Shown here: positions 50,261 to 61,891 of the stretch, in pieces
Position numbering within the stretch: the stretch's first letter is position 1
Layout of the letters: each line of letters starts with the position of its first letter
Program-made: the position numbers and the translations under genes
The notes under the pieces: generated by a model
Told to the model about the DNA's origin: nothing
Databases searched by the model: none
Seen by the model: only the letters and a program-made list of their open reading frames with translations
Assembly: GCA_029449245.1 (NCBI GenBank)
Contig: JANATF010000021.1
Span: forward strand, 186,001 to 250,000
Length of the DNA stretch: 64,000 bases
Source: Mortierella alpina
Lineage: Eukaryota > Mortierellomycota > Mortierellomycetes > Mortierellales > Mortierellaceae
Reading direction: 5' to 3'

Positions 50261-51974
50261 AATCCTGTTTGAAAGGGGGTGATCAGAGTGTCCATTGGTC
50301 CGTGGAGGCGTAGGGTGATGATTTTAGTGAAGAGTTTCGCGTCCGAGTTGATGAGTGATAAAGGTCGCCAGTTTGCAAGGTCCGCGGCATCCCCTTTCTT
50401 GTACAACAGTATCATACAGGTCTGGAGCCATGACTGTGGCATCTTCGCGTCCGTGAGCGCCTCTGTCATGACGCTGGCAAGGAGAGAAGCAACACCGTTA
50501 ATGGACAAGAGATAACCATATAGCTCAAAAGGGAATCCGTCCATGCCGGGTGCTTTCTCCCGCGCACTCTTTTCCAAGCTGAACACGATGTTTTCTGGGG
50601 TGATGTTGCGCATGAGGTACTCTCGATCGTCGTCCGAGACTGTCGCTGACTCAGGAACATGCGACAGCAAGGAGTCAATGGCACTTTGGTCAACCGGATC
50701 CGGGGTGTATAGTTTCTGGTAAAATGCTTTGCCGACGTTGCACAGGTCGTTAGGGGTGTGTACAGTGTCCGTCGAGTTTGGCACTTTCAGGTGGGTGATG
50801 GTGCGTTTGGTGGCCCTGGACTTGAGTACGCGGAAAAAATACTTGCTGCATCGTTCGCCGAATTCGCGCCATTTCATCTGCGTTCGTAAAGCCCATCCAG
50901 TCATAGATTCTTCCAGGAGTCCATCGAGTCGTCTCTCGATCTCCTGCCACTGAGCCTCTAGTTCCTGGATGTAGACCGTGTTGGGGTTGGGAGATCCTTC
51001 TTGCCATTTGATGCGCCGAAGGAGGTGTTGACGTTCTTTTTGGAGTCGTTGAGAGAGCTGTTTTTTGTCCTTGGCTCTCTGGGTACCCGCCCGTTGGAGC
51101 GCCTCCTGCAGTGAGAGTTTCAGTTGATCCCAGGCCACTTGAGGAGGCAGCCCCTCTAGGTCCTGTAGGTCACGCTGTACGATCTCCTTCAGGTGCGTCT
51201 GCAATTGTTCGTCTCGCAGCAGGGATATGTTCAGTCGCCACACTCCCGGTCCCGTTTCCAGTGCTTCTAGGCTCAGGTTGCAGGATAGCATGGAGTGGTC
51301 AGTCCAGTCGCTATGGAGATAGGTGTGTGACGGGGCAGAAACGCGTTCCGCTAGCGGTGGTGACATGAAAATATAGTCGATGGTGGTTTGAGTATGGTGG
51401 TTGTTAAAAGTGTGGATGGGTAGACTGTTGTAGGTGTTGAGTGTGTTGATAGTATGCTGGTTGAGCCATGTTTTCCAGGCCGCAGGTGCTGAGTTACGCT
51501 TGTGATGGTGGTAATTGAAATCCCCCATGACGATGATGTCCTCGCCTGGCGACTGGAAGAAAGGCAGTTCGAGAAGATTGTTGAAAAAAGTGTTGCGTTG
51601 GCGGGTGGCCCCCGAAGGCGCATAGATGGCACAGATGTCAAACAGAGTCTGGTCACCAGTGTCCGTCGAGCCGATTGAGGCAAAAATGGCTCGTTCGTCT
51701 AGAAGGACGTACGAGGACAAGATTGTGAGTTTGGGGTGTAACAGTAGGAGTGCGCAGTGGGAGGTCCAGATGCTTTGGTGTGCGTGAAGTGAGGTGTCGA
51801 GGTGTTGTAGTAGTGGGTTGTCTTTTGGGTCAATTGATGTCTCTTGCAGCGCTAAGACGTCGATCCGCTGGGTAGTCAGATATTTGTGAAAATTTCTGGT
51901 GCCTGTGCGGTTGGTCGTCTTGTTGATGGTGCGTGCGTTGAGTGTAGCGATCTTGAGCGACTTTTTCATTGGGA

Positions 51975-53282
51975 TTATAAAGTGGTCGATTTGATCGAGG
52001 CTTGACTCAGCTGGGCGACGCTGTACGAGCCCGCGTAGGATGTGGTCCGCGGTTGTCGACGCGTCGCGATGGTGGGTGTGGGTGTGGGTGTGGATGTGGC
52101 GTCGGGAGTGGAAGTGGCGGGCACGTTGTCCTGAGTGGTGTCAGGGGAAGGGTCTTCAACGGCATCATAAAAGGGTTGTTCACTTCCCGATGAAGCATTG
52201 AGAGAATGCAAAGAAGGTAAGAGGTTATTGGTACTTCCCGTTGAAGTCCCACAACCGTGTGGGGCCAAGGCATGGTGTCTTCCATCAACAGCGGGCGTGC
52301 CTGCTTGCGCGGCGAGCAAAGTGGGGCTTGCTTCGGACTGGGTTCCAGCGGTGCTGTCCGCGGTCACGGCTCCTGTCCTGTGGGCCTCCTGTTGATAGTG
52401 GTCGTCAGACGTGTTCGTGTTGATCACGCCCTCCATAGCGCTGTCCTGTTGCACAGCCTTCAGGCGCTTCTTGCCGTTGCGCTTTTTACGTTTGGGTTGA
52501 GGCTTAGGATTATTTACGTTTGGCGCAGGTTGGGCGTTGTCGGCCTTGGTGTTGTTGGTGGCGTTGTGGGGGGTGCTGAGAGTGTCGGTGGCAGTTTTGG
52601 TGTTAATGAAAAGTCGATGACCGAAGTCAAGGATCTCGGGAACGGGGACTCTGTTGACGGGCTGTCCATCCTTGTCCACTTTGCCCTGGAGTATGACATA
52701 TCCGTCCCAGGTGTAAACTTTACGGGGGTTGTTTGCAATCGTGTAGTAGTATCGCCCAATCTCAGCAATGCTACCATAGGGCTCAAAAGCCTTGGTGAAT
52801 TGTTCAACCGTGATGGAATGGGGGGCGAAGCGGTAGTTTACTCTCCACAAGTCCACAGAGGAGTGAATGGTAACGCAAGGGGCATAGGTGCGGCCATTGA
52901 TTGTCAGGCCTTGGTGTTTTCGAATGGTTTCGTAATGCAAGGTGTCGTCAACAGTGATAAAAAACTGGACGGACGTGGGGAAGGTGCGGTGGTGGAAGCT
53001 ATCCACATAGGTGTAGGTGTTCAGGATCTGGGTGAGGACCTCGTCATGGTTGGAGTCTTTGCGAGGGAGGGTGTAGACGAGGGTTTGGGGAACTGGCGAC
53101 TTGACATGCAGGTTCATTCCCTCCGGAATGGCCTGGCTTCGAAAAAAAGTTTCGCACTTTTTGGTGCGAGCAGGAGCAGGGGATGGGGAATGGTGATTGC
53201 TTTTGAGCTTAGACGCATACGACACCGCCATGGTGTCATTGGCGTTGGAGCTACCCCCCACGTTAGTGTTGCCGTGGGACAT
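51975..53282 (-). CDS. LINE ORF1 protein (RRM-like RNA-binding)
   Basis: 435 residues. The N-terminal 60 are basic and Ser-rich; a central globular region (about 70-230) contains VNYRFAPHSITVEQFTKAF then GSIAEIGRYYYT and WDGYVILQ, which has the beta-alpha-beta pattern of an RRM. A basic stretch (QPKRKKRNGKKRLK) and a long low-complexity Ser/Thr/Pro tail follow. ORF1 proteins coat LINE RNA and act as chaperones. The frame is intact and ends 5 nt before ORF2. Confidence 0.75.
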   Translation of the reverse strand: MSHGNTNVGGSSNANDTMAVSYASKLKSNHHSPSPAPARTKKCETFFRSQAIPEGMNLHVKSPVPQTLVYTLPRKDSNHDEVLTQILNTYTYVDSFHHRTFPTSVQFFITVDDTLHYETIRKHQGLTINGRTYAPCVTIHSSVDLWRVNYRFAPHSITVEQFTKAFEPYGSIAEIGRYYYTIANNPRKVYTWDGYVILQGKVDKDGQPVNRVPVPEILDFGHRLFINTKTATDTLSTPHNATNNTKADNAQPAPNVNNPKPQPKRKKRNGKKRLKAVQQDSAMEGVINTNTSDDHYQQEAHRTGAVTADSTAGTQSEASPTLLAAQAGTPAVDGRHHALAPHGCGTSTGSTNNLLPSLHSLNASSGSEQPFYDAVEDPSPDTTQDNVPATSTPDATSTPTPTPTIATRRQPRTTSYAGSYSVAQLSQASIKSTTL

Positions 53283-53314
53283 GGGAAAGAGTTTTACTTG
53301 TTATTAATACTTTA

Positions 53315-53344
53315 CTAGGGAGGGCCCGGGGCGAAGCCCCGGGC
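53315..53344 (-). mobile_element. Helitron-like 3' terminus abutting the LINE
   Basis: Minus strand: hairpin GCCCGGGG-CTTCG-CCCCGGGC (53324-53344), then CCTCC, CTAG (53315-53318) and host T. Same layout as 1617, 27221 and 37802. The following host sequence (TAAAGTATTAATA) resembles that after the terminus at 37802 (TTAGCATTAATA). The body would extend to higher coordinates; its other end was not found. Confidence 0.55.
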
Positions 53345-53540
53345 TGTTGTATGGTAGACACCAATGAGTAAATGGGTTGTTGACAAATATTTTATTTATT
53401 TCAATACTCGCGCAGTTGCACACGATTCTCATAGAGAAGTACAATATTGATATGCGGTATAAACTCAGTGTTGGCGTCGATGACCTGCGGCTCACCATCC
53501 AGAACGAATTCCACCCCCATGCGGGTGTTTGGCACTGCCT

Positions 53541-53786
53541 GTAGAGGTCTCGCCAGAAAGTCATCGACCCAATATATTTTTGATATAGAGAGCTCAATAG
53601 AGTCCTCGTACCACCTTCATGGACTCTAAAGCGTCTAATGACATGTCCCTCCATCCAGAGCTCTATCCACAGCTGAGAATCTTGAATCGACCAAGTCACG
53701 TAGAAGTGGGCTCTCATGGTTGTATTCAATCCCTATTCAAAGCCCGAAAATATATTGGGTCGATGACTTTCTGGCGAGACCTCTAC
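53541..53786. repeat. Perfect 40-bp inverted repeat
   Basis: 53541-53580 (GTAGAGGTCTCGCCAGAAAG...) and 53747-53786 are perfect complements with a 166-bp spacer. No coding function; it may belong to the Helitron-like body or be remains of a foldback element. Confidence 0.85.
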
Positions 53787-53906
53787 TCCAACGGTTTCTC
53801 TAACAACTTCCAGGAGCGTGGCGAATAAAGTTCTTGGGTATGAGGCGACAACAGGCCTGTTGATAGCCGTGATTGAGTTTTCCTCCATCATTGGGGATGG
53901 AGTTAT

Positions 53907-54420
53907 GAAGTTATGAGTTCAATGTTGTCCTCCTGCAGATCGAGTCCAGCAGCCGCGCCCACAACTGGGATTGAGCTCTGCTCCTCATTCCCCTTTACCT
54001 GGGGGGACGAAGGTAGGAGTTCAACTTTGTCCTCCAGAACGTCGAACCCACCATCCCACGGAATGCCTTGGATAAACATCTCTTCCTCCTCATCAAGGTC
54101 AATTGTGGTGTTTTATGCTGGTGTGGGGCTCAGGCACGTATGTACCTGAGTCGCACCTCCCTTTTTACTTCTACGATTATTAAGAGTTCCCGTGACCGGT
54201 GTCTGGAGGAGCTATATAAGTCCTCCAGATCCCTGTCCGCAATAAAACCCTCTCTTGTTCTCGTTGACTTCAGTCCCCAGTTTAGTATTGTAAGTTTACC
54301 CCTAGAGAATATCACATCAATAACTTGAGGCTGGAGGGGAATAGCATCGGTGGTGGCTTTGTTGGATGCCTGTGGAAGGAAGGTGGGAGCGAACGTAGGG
54401 ATGAGAGCGAGCCGATTTTT
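53907..54420 (-). pseudogene. Acidic protein C-terminus split by a solo LTR
   Basis: If the LTR at 54104-54318 is ignored, a minus-strand frame runs from about 54385 (after a possible TTCCACAG acceptor) through DEEEEMFIQGIPWDGGFDVL and AGLDLQEDNIELITS to a stop near 53907. Repeating acidic segments (VLEDKVELL, LQEDNIELI) suggest a real but unrecognised coding tail, perhaps a transposase or regulator C-terminus. Confidence 0.35.
54104..54318 (+). repeat. 215-bp solo LTR of a second family
   Basis: Begins TGTGGTGTTTTATGC and ends GAATATCACA. Flanked by a perfect 5-bp duplication TCAAT (54099-54103 and 54319-54323). Internal TATA-like GCTATATAAG at about 54211. Orientation is assigned from the TATA position. 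Unrelated to the 484-bp LTR family here. Confidence 0.75.
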
Positions 54421-54468
54421 TCCAGACCCCGCTGCTCGCTCGTCGCTCGTTTTCGTGTCAGGTGGATG

Positions 54469-54477
54469 TTAGCTAAT
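54469..54477. repeat. 9-bp target-site duplication, left (element B)
   Basis: TTAGCTAAT, repeated at 61892-61900. Confidence 0.92.
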
Positions 54478-55375
54478 GAAGCTCTGAACCCATCCCCTCC
54501 TCCGCTCAAATTTTTCACTTCTGAGGGGCTGGGACAATATCTGGCACTTTACTATGGGGTCACCCTCTAGCTTTCGTTTTGCCCAAAAAAGGGAAGAGCT
54601 CGCAGTCACAGCCATGGGAGATAGAGTGCCTACCTACCATGGGCCGACCATAGGCCTGACCAGCCATATAATACATACCTCCCCTCTCATGCGCCCCTCA
54701 TGCGCTCCCAATCGTTCTCCCAACATCTCCCTTTGCTACTCCCTCGCTTTTCTCTACATGGTCGAGAGCTTCGACAGCCTGCCCGGCAGTAAAAGACGCG
54801 CCGGGTAAAGACACACTTCTCAAGTGAGGATGCGTGCTCCTGCATGCAAGCATCCACTCCTCAGTCATCTCATCGTTCCCGCGTTCTCCTCCCTCCATTT
54901 CTTCTGTTGTAGTGACAATCAGCTTCACGATGAGACCCCGCGCACGCCTCGCAAGTGCCCTTCAAAAGCTCCCAACACTCCTGGGACCCCCCGCAGGACC
55001 AGTAAGGCAAGGGCATAGCTTGATACAAGAGTTTAACGTCGGTAGTAGTTGCGCTTCCTGACGTCTTGGTCCTTGACCCCCACAGCTTAAAGAAGTTACC
55101 AGCGGGCTGATCTCCTTCGACGCCGACATGTCCTTCGCGTGTTCGCCAGGATTGGACAAGCCAGTAAGTGTATGCAGAAGATTGACGCGACAGCTATTTG
55201 ATAACTCATACACTCCTAACAAACACACTGTCCTACTGTGCTTTTCTTTCCATAGGTTACTCCACAGAAAGCTACTGAAGCGCTACCCGTTTCGACTGGA
55301 ACGCATCCCCCGCCAGCAGCATCAATCTCTTCCCAGGTCAACACAGAGTTCATAGCTCCAGAGAGATCTTTGCCA
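54478..55375 (+). repeat. Element B left TIR (898 bp)
   Basis: Inverted copy of 60994-61891. Contains a subterminal CCCCTCC...GAGGGG hairpin, TATA-like CCATATAATAC (about 54663), and coding exons of the helicase up to IAPERSLP. Confidence 0.9.
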
Positions 55376-57866
55376 AACCCATTCTTGGTGCCTGAACAAG
55401 AGTGTCGGTCAGGACAAGCGGCAATCTTTAAACTGCATTCCCGCTTCCCGCTACCACAGGATATCGACTTGCCCGAACATTCTTGTGCGCCTACTTCACC
55501 ACTTGCGTATAAAACTGCGTCGTCGCCTCTTGCACGAGCGGCGACCGGGTCCGTTCTCAGCTCGTCTCCACTTCTGTATGAAACTGTGCCATCGCCCCTT
55601 GCACGAGCAATTACATCGCCCATGCGCAACTCTTCACCACTTCGACAGACTGTATGGTTGCCAGCTCAGGTTGACACTTCAGATCAGGATACATATGCGG
55701 ATGATTATGATTACACGCCGAGGAAGCTCATCTTCACACCCATCAAACGAATGTCAACACCAAAGAAGGCTGACCGCACCGCAAGGTCCAGTGTCTCAAC
55801 GCCAGCTTCGGCTGTCTACACACCCAGGGAGCTATCACCCATGCGGTTTCTAGCGTCACCTTCACAGGTTGTACTCAAGACATATCTACCATCAGTTCAA
55901 GAGAACGAAGAGACCGAGGACGACATTGGCGATATCACTGTGAGTGTATTGTAACGAACAACGTGGTTGCCGTCTATACTGTAACTATTTCTCCTTTTTT
56001 TAACGCTCTCTGTGTCAATATATAGGCCCATCAACTGAAACTGCGGTCAAAGGCGAACTATGTTTGCAATCAGGCTTTCAACTGCATACCGAAGGAGGAG
56101 CAGTTACAAGTTTTGTTTAACATTGAAGCAAAGAACGACTGTGTCTTGATCGCTCCCTGCGGCTGGGGCAAAACCTTGGCGTTTTTTCTGCCTATGGCGT
56201 TCTGGCCAACCTCAATAACCGTTGTCATCTCGCCGCTAATAGCATTGATGGAGGATCAACAGCAGGTAGGCTTAAAGCACTGCTGTATCTACACGACCGC
56301 ATATGTCATCTGTTAATGTCTCCTTGTCAAACGACTGACCTTTTGACATCTTGCCATCATAACTATACAGAAGCTGACAGCGGCCGGCATACCGTACATC
56401 GTTTTAACTGGCGCAAACTCAGACAACATAAACAAGGATTCGATCCAGCGCATACTTGATGGCCATTACAGGGCTGTGTACTTCACCCCCGAGATCATTT
56501 TCAGCGGCGGCAAGGCGAAACTGCTTCAAGACCTGTGGCGGGACGAGCAGTGGAATAAGTTGTTGGTTGCAATAGTGATCGATGAAGTGCACTGCGTCGA
56601 TAAATGGAGCAAGTTTCGCCAGGACTATACACGCCTCGGTGATCTGCGTGTCTGGGCGCCAGGAGTACCATTTGTGGGGCTGACGGCGACTCTCACGGCG
56701 GACGCTATTCTACGAACCAAAGCCACGCTTTTTTTGACCGACGCAACGATGATACGCGTACGCGAGATTCGCAGGAACGTGCGCCTTGAGGTATACACCC
56801 AGCCCAAGAACGCTACGAAAGGCTTACATGGGCTTTTGCGCAACGGGAAGACTATCGTCTATTTCGATTCAATTGCTGGTCTCATCCGTGTTTTCCTAAG
56901 CCTGTGTTTGATAAGGCCTGATTTGCGAGAAAGTATGGGCGTATACTTTTCAACACTAGATGAAAAGTTCAAAAGCAAGACCATGAGACGATTCGCAAAT
57001 GGAGACATCCTAGTGCTGTTAGCTACCGAGGCTGCAGGCATGGGTGTTGACATACAGGATGTTGCTCAAGTGATCCAATACGGGTAAGTTCAGACGTTAG
57101 AATCAAAATAATCGGGTGATTGGGAGAAATTCGAGTAACCTTCTCTAATACCTCGATGCGGACACTTAGTTTCCCAAGGGACATGACGAGCTTAGTGCAG
57201 CGGTTTGGCCGTGCAGCGCGACGGAACAATATCGACGGCCGTGCGATTCTCTACTGCCCGCCAGTCACTCATACGACTCTTAAAAATGAAGAAGTCCGAC
57301 AGTACCTTAAGCACAACCTCGGTAACAACTGTCTTTGGAAGTTTATTGATGAAACGTTTGGCAACGAGATTCGTGTTTGCAACAAAAACTGTTCTGGATG
57401 CGATCCTGTAAAGCTCCCCCCTTCACTCACTACCGCCGTCAATCTAGTACCCAGAGGAAAATGGCCCAAACGCACGAAGGAGGAGAAGGCACTAGCTTTA
57501 CAGGCGCTGTTGTCATGGAGGAAGGGCGCCTTCGAGAGGTGGCAAGCAACACAACGTTACGCCAATGGCGCGGAAACCGGGATCCTGCCGGACAAGATCG
57601 CCGAGAAGCTATCGAAACAATTTTCCAAGATTAGAACTGCTGACTCAGTCGCAATGTTCGCATCGGCTAACAAATGGTTTCCACGTGGAAACCCTAAGGA
57701 TTGGTTCTCCGGGATCGCGCAGGTGCTGGCTCAGCTCAACAAGGACCTCGATGATGGTCTCCTACCGAGTAGCTCGCCGATAGCGGCTTTGGCGCCAGAC
57801 CTAGTAAACAATGCTCCTGATGACTACGACCATGGCGATGGATGTGATGACGAAGAGGATAATTAG
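54930..57866 (+). CDS. RecQ-like SF2 DNA helicase of element B
   Basis: Six exons with consistent phases: 54930-55001, 55086-55163, 55256-55939, 56026-56265, 56371-57083, 57170-57866, giving about 827 residues. The start ATG is the least certain point. Motif I APCGWGKT (Lys near 327), II DEVHCVDKW (near 429) followed by KFRQDYTRLGDLR, III VGLTATL, V LATEAAGMGVDIQDV, VI QRFGRAAR, then CNKNCSGC. The intron after motif I and the one inside QYG/FPRD have exact counterparts in element A. The N-terminal 100 or so residues are TIR-encoded; a Ser/Thr/Pro-rich linker (SPLARAATGS, SPLARAITSP) precedes the motor. It should unwind DNA with ATP; in this element it is probably a transposition or replication partner. 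A domesticated telomere-linked helicase is less likely given the boundaries. Confidence 0.87.
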
Positions 57867-57990
57867 TTGCGTTTGTGAGTGCAAGCTAGTGCCCACAGTA
57901 GTTCCTCCACTTTCTTCCGCTACTTCCTTCTTCCGCTACGTCCTTCTTCCTCAATTCATCCATGCCTTTGTGAATTATTTTTCATGAATT

Positions 57991-60900
57991 TTATTCATCA
58001 AAATCAAAGTCATCTTCAAAAATATTTTCTAGACCTTCTGCTTCCTCCAAGTCCACAGCATTCCCCGACATGGATGTATGGTTATCAAAAAATCTTCCTA
58101 TCGCGATCCCGACCATCTTCTCTTCGCCGACAGTCTGAAGATTAGCCACTGGTGGTCCCTGCGGGCATCCGCCGGACGTCCATAAAATGCCAGCCTTTTG
58201 GAGATCCATCTGGAGCAATGTAATGTCCGATGAGGTCGATGGCTTTTTATGTCTAGTGCTGTTGGAACGAACTCCAACCTCTTGCTCGAACATCCGCGAA
58301 ATACTTTGAAAGGTTTTGATATTGGTGGAAATGGATTCTTGAAGGTACTCCCAGGTCATGTTCGAGCCTTTAGCTGAAAAGATGGCTTTGAGAAGGTAGT
58401 TGTGGTTTTCCTGCATCATGTCCGTCGCCATCCAACCACCAGCAATACCCTTGGGGTTCACGAGCATACTCGACAGGACTCTTTGCGCCCACTCATCTGT
58501 CCACAGATGGCGAATGCCATAGAGGAGGCGTAAAAGCTCAGGGGCATAATTGGTGTTGCCACCGCCATGCATCATTAACGTGATGAGCGGCAGCACATGC
58601 TTGATGCGGCCAATATCGCCGGCTTTGATGGCCGTGCCAAGCTCGATAAATACGGCTACATCGCGCAGGAAAAGAAGGGCGTTGGTGTTGGCGGTAGTAC
58701 ATGGAAGGCCAAGCAGCGACAGTGAAGGCTGAGAGCAACAGGACCTGATGATCGACTCTGTGATGTTCTGAACAGCCAGTTTGTCCGATACACCGCGATC
58801 CCGCTGACACTGATAGAGCTGTTGTATCTTTGCGTCAAAGATTATCTGCAAGAGCTCACTGGTGTCGTGGAACGTAGGCTTCTCTTGGATAAGGCGCCTG
58901 CGTTGCAGAAGAATGGCAATCGATGTAAGGGTTCCGTGAAACTCTGCGGTGCCAAGGTGTGTCCTCCAAATGGTTCCACAGAGATTCATCTCTAAATGGA
59001 ACAGCTGGAGAACAGGATGTACCTGTCAAGGTTGAAGTTATTTAGTTGTGGTAGTAAGGACTAATGAAGGGCCGAGCCCCACTGTACAATGAAACAATAT
59101 CCTTTCGCCTCACTCCGCTCTGCTCACTTTGGCTTTCTTCTCTTACCCATGATAGGCTGTGGTAGCGATTAGGATCGAAGGATCGGTGGACCTTGAGCGT
59201 CAGCAGCCTTGATACTGTCATCTGGTCCCCAGCGATGAGTGTGTTCCCGGGGTTGGCAAACCATGTATCCGGCAACTGGAGGCCTACCTCTGTAATTCTC
59301 TGCAGCACCGACAGGTTCCCAGCAATAGTGGACTCGTCCAGTCTCATGACTTTGAGTGGGAAGAAAGTACTTTTAACGGGGTCGAGTTGCTCGACAGTAA
59401 CCATAGGGATGGCAGACATTGTCGATTTTTCCGGCGACAAGAGCACAATGGAGTCCGAAACATGCGATTGACATGCATTGAAAAAGACCTCGAAATCATC
59501 ACCATTGGGGAAAAACAGGTCGGCAACGGCATCCGGCATCACATCTATCTGGCGAAAGAGAGTTGGTGCTTGCTTGTCCTTTCCCGAGAGGACGATAGTG
59601 GCGGCAGTACCATTGTCGAAGGTATCCCGGTTGTTAGATCGCTGGTGATGATGTTTATTGGCGATATTGATATTATCGTAAACGACAAAAAAGCCATTTT
59701 CCTTGACTGCCTGTATGACACGGTTGCTCGCATCCTTGGTCAGAGAGTCGAGGCAGTTGCGCACTTGACTGGGTGAAATCGAAAGTCCAAGGCCAGAGAG
59801 GACCTCGAGAACTCTCTTCGGACACCCGGTGGAGTGAAGAAAGATGCCAAAGATCGTCTGGAAAGCGTTGGTTTGTTGAGACGACATAAAGAGCAGCATC
59901 GCTGAAATGCAGCCGCGGACCGATGATGGATTCCGAGCACGACTACGCTTTAGCGGATTTTCTGGCGGCAAATCCTCCTCTAGCACACCCTTCAGGAACC
60001 GTACCAGATACTTTGCTCCACCGTTCTTGCCCTTGCGGTTGGGACCTCCAGCCGCATGCGGCTTGCCACGCGTTCCGTCATTCTCGTCGTTAGCCGTGCC
60101 AGCGCCGTACCGGCGGAGGAAACCAAAATCGTCGAGCAAATAGCGGGAGATCCTCTCCTCTGTGACTTCAGTGTATGGAAGTCTCCATTCATTCTTGACA
60201 TCATCGTCCTTCAGATGCTTGAGAGTGCGATCGACAGCAACATCGACAGCGCTGTTGACAAACGTTTCATCCCAACGTTCGTGCCTTTTGTTGCCCCGCA
60301 GTTGCTTATCCCAAACCTGCACAAGACGTTGTGGACCATTTGCCTCGTAGAACGAATTGGTGTAGTCCCTAGCTGCCCTGTCGTCAGACTTGAACAGCTC
60401 AACAAGGAATCTAGGCAGGGACAAATCCTCTGCTTTGATACAATCCAGAATCCTACAAAGTTTGTCCAACATAGAAGACTGAAAGTGTGCCAGTTGTAAG
60501 AAGCTAGAGCTATGAATTCTGCAGCTCGTGTCATTTATATCAAAGTCGATGGATTTTAAAAGGTCGAGTTGGCTTTCTTACACGTTTTTTGCTATTGGGA
60601 GTCGGCATCTCTCCAGTTGACACAGATTCTTGACTCTTCGTAAGAAAAATTGCGCATCAAAGTGGACAATGGGATGTACAACAACATAGAAAAATATTGT
60701 GAGTTCTTGACTGTATCATGTTCTCGTCAATGAGCATACATGTGTATACTTAGTCTCTTACCTCTTCCATGGTGGCTAGCCGGTATTCCGCGGTTGCCCT
60801 AGCAATACCCATCTTTTTCGAGTAATACATGTCAGCGAAGTGTTTTAACAAATGAATCGGTCTTTTCTTGGACCGCCAGTAGCCCTCGACTGCTTACATG

Positions 60901-61439
60901 TCTGGAAGATGGCGACGTTGAACTTGCAGGTACCCCTTCGATGAACGCGCGTATACTCATCCCTTGGCCGCGGGGTGCTTTAGTCGCGCTGCCTGGCAAA
61001 GATCTCTCTGGAGCTATGAACTCTGTGTTGACCTGGGAAGAGATTGATGCTGCTGGCGGGGGATGCGTTCCAGTCGAAACGGGTAGCGCTTCAGTAGCTT
61101 TCTGTGGAGTAACCTATGGAAAGAAAAGCACAGTAGGACAGTGTGTTTGTTAGGAGTGTATGAGTTATCAAATAGCTGTCGCGTCAATCTTCTGCATACA
61201 CTTACTGGCTTGTCCAATCCTGGCGAACACGCGAAGGACATGTCGGCGTCGAAGGAGATCAGCCCGCTGGTAACTTCTTTAAGCTGTGGGGGTCAAGGAC
61301 CAAGACGTCAGGAAGCGCAACTACTACCGACGTTAAACTCTTGTATCAAGCTATGCCCTTGCCTTACTGGTCCTGCGGGGGGTCCCAGGAGTGTTGGGAG
61401 CTTTTGAAGGGCACTTGCGAGGCGTGCGCGGGGTCTCAT
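57991..61439 (-). CDS. DUF6589-type protein of element B, candidate transposase
   Basis: 3' exons 60478-59147 and 59022-57991 encode about 790 residues joined by an intron (GTAAGA...TTGACAG) that element A lacks. Upstream exons 61439-61368, 61283-61206 and 61113-60898 run out of the TIR, and a small exon ending KKR at about 60582 precedes the phase-0 junction KKR/SSM, the same place as KKP/STT in A. One or two tiny exons between are unresolved. Conserved segments: FVVYDNINIANKHHH, DTFDNGTAAT, MRLDESTIAGN, LIAGDQMTVSRL, TDMMQENHNYLLKAIF. The three acidic residues proposed as a DDE triad are all kept. The tail is acidic (FEDDFDFDE). Predicted to bind the TIRs and cut or join ends; unproven. Confidence 0.8.
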
Positions 61440-61891
61440 CGTGAAGCTGATTGTCACTACAACAGAAGAAATGGAGGGAGGAGAACGCGGGAACGATGAG
61501 ATGACTGAGGAGTGGATGCTTGCATGCAGGAGCACGCATCCTCACTTGAGAAGTGTGTCTTTACCCGGCGCGTCTTTTACTGCCGGGCAGGCTGTCGAAG
61601 CTCTCGACCATGTAGAGAAAAGCGAGGGAGTAGCAAAGGGAGATGTTGGGAGAACGATTGGGAGCGCATGAGGGGCGCATGAGAGGGGAGGTATGTATTA
61701 TATGGCTGGTCAGGCCTATGGTCGGCCCATGGTAGGTAGGCACTCTATCTCCCATGGCTGTGACTGCGAGCTCTTCCCTTTTTTGGGCAAAACGAAAGCT
61801 AGAGGGTGACCCCATAGTAAAGTGCCAGATATTGTCCCAGCCCCTCAGAAGTGAAAAATTTGAGCGGAGGAGGGGATGGGTTCAGAGCTTC
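60994..61891 (-). repeat. Element B right TIR (898 bp)
   Basis: Inverted copy of 54478-55375, read inward on the minus strand. Beyond ERSLP it continues as GSATKAPRGQGMSIRA and GVPASSTSPSSRH, then a GTAAGC donor. Confidence 0.9.

Larger units (their letters stand above)
41263..51969 (-). pseudogene. LINE ORF2: endonuclease and reverse transcriptase, interrupted
   Basis: The N-terminal part (51969-50261) has an APE-type endonuclease: TLNARTINKTT, LALQETSID, ICAIYAPSGATR, IVMGDFNYHHH, TTIDYIFMSP and SDWTDHSML supply the expected Asn, Glu, Asp and His positions. The reverse transcriptase starts at LYKKGDAADLANWRPLSL and continues after the insert with GILFDQEKAYDRV, RGLRQGDPLSPLLYSIA and catalytic YADD (near residue 705). 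The C-terminus has WWRLLINKLP then CRICNNAIETDQPLLFSCP, a zinc-knuckle-like segment. This protein nicks the target and copies the RNA in place. The start lies 5 nt after the ORF1 stop, suggesting reinitiation. The chromovirus insertion disables it. Confidence 0.88.
41027..53314 (-). mobile_element. LINE (APE-type non-LTR retrotransposon) split by a chromovirus
   Basis: Minus-strand element with ORF1 (53282-51975), ORF2 (51969-41263 excluding the insert), a 3' UTR with AATAAA and a poly(A) tail (T15 at 41027-41041). The gypsy-type element at 43453-50260 sits inside ORF2. Removing it and one copy of the AATCC duplication leaves ORF2 in frame at about 1297 residues, so the LINE was intact when hit. 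Its 5' UTR is only about 30 bp before a Helitron-like terminus at 53315. A second copy with the same 3' end lies at 62075-64000. Confidence 0.88.
54478..61891. mobile_element. Element B: RecQ-like/DUF6589-type transposon with long TIRs
   Basis: 7414 bp, TIRs of 898 bp (54478-55375 and 60994-61891), 9-bp duplication TTAGCTAAT. Termini GAAGCTCTGAAC...GTTCAGAGCTTC are the same as in element A, and the same two convergent genes are present (stops about 125 bp apart). Outside the tips the nucleotide sequence has diverged strongly from A while the proteins remain alignable, so A and B are separate lineages of one family, each with self-matching TIRs. Confidence 0.9.

Noticed and set aside
52257-53318. 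353-codon plus-strand ORF
   Set aside because: Antisense to LINE ORF1, which has RRM-like features and correct spacing to ORF2.
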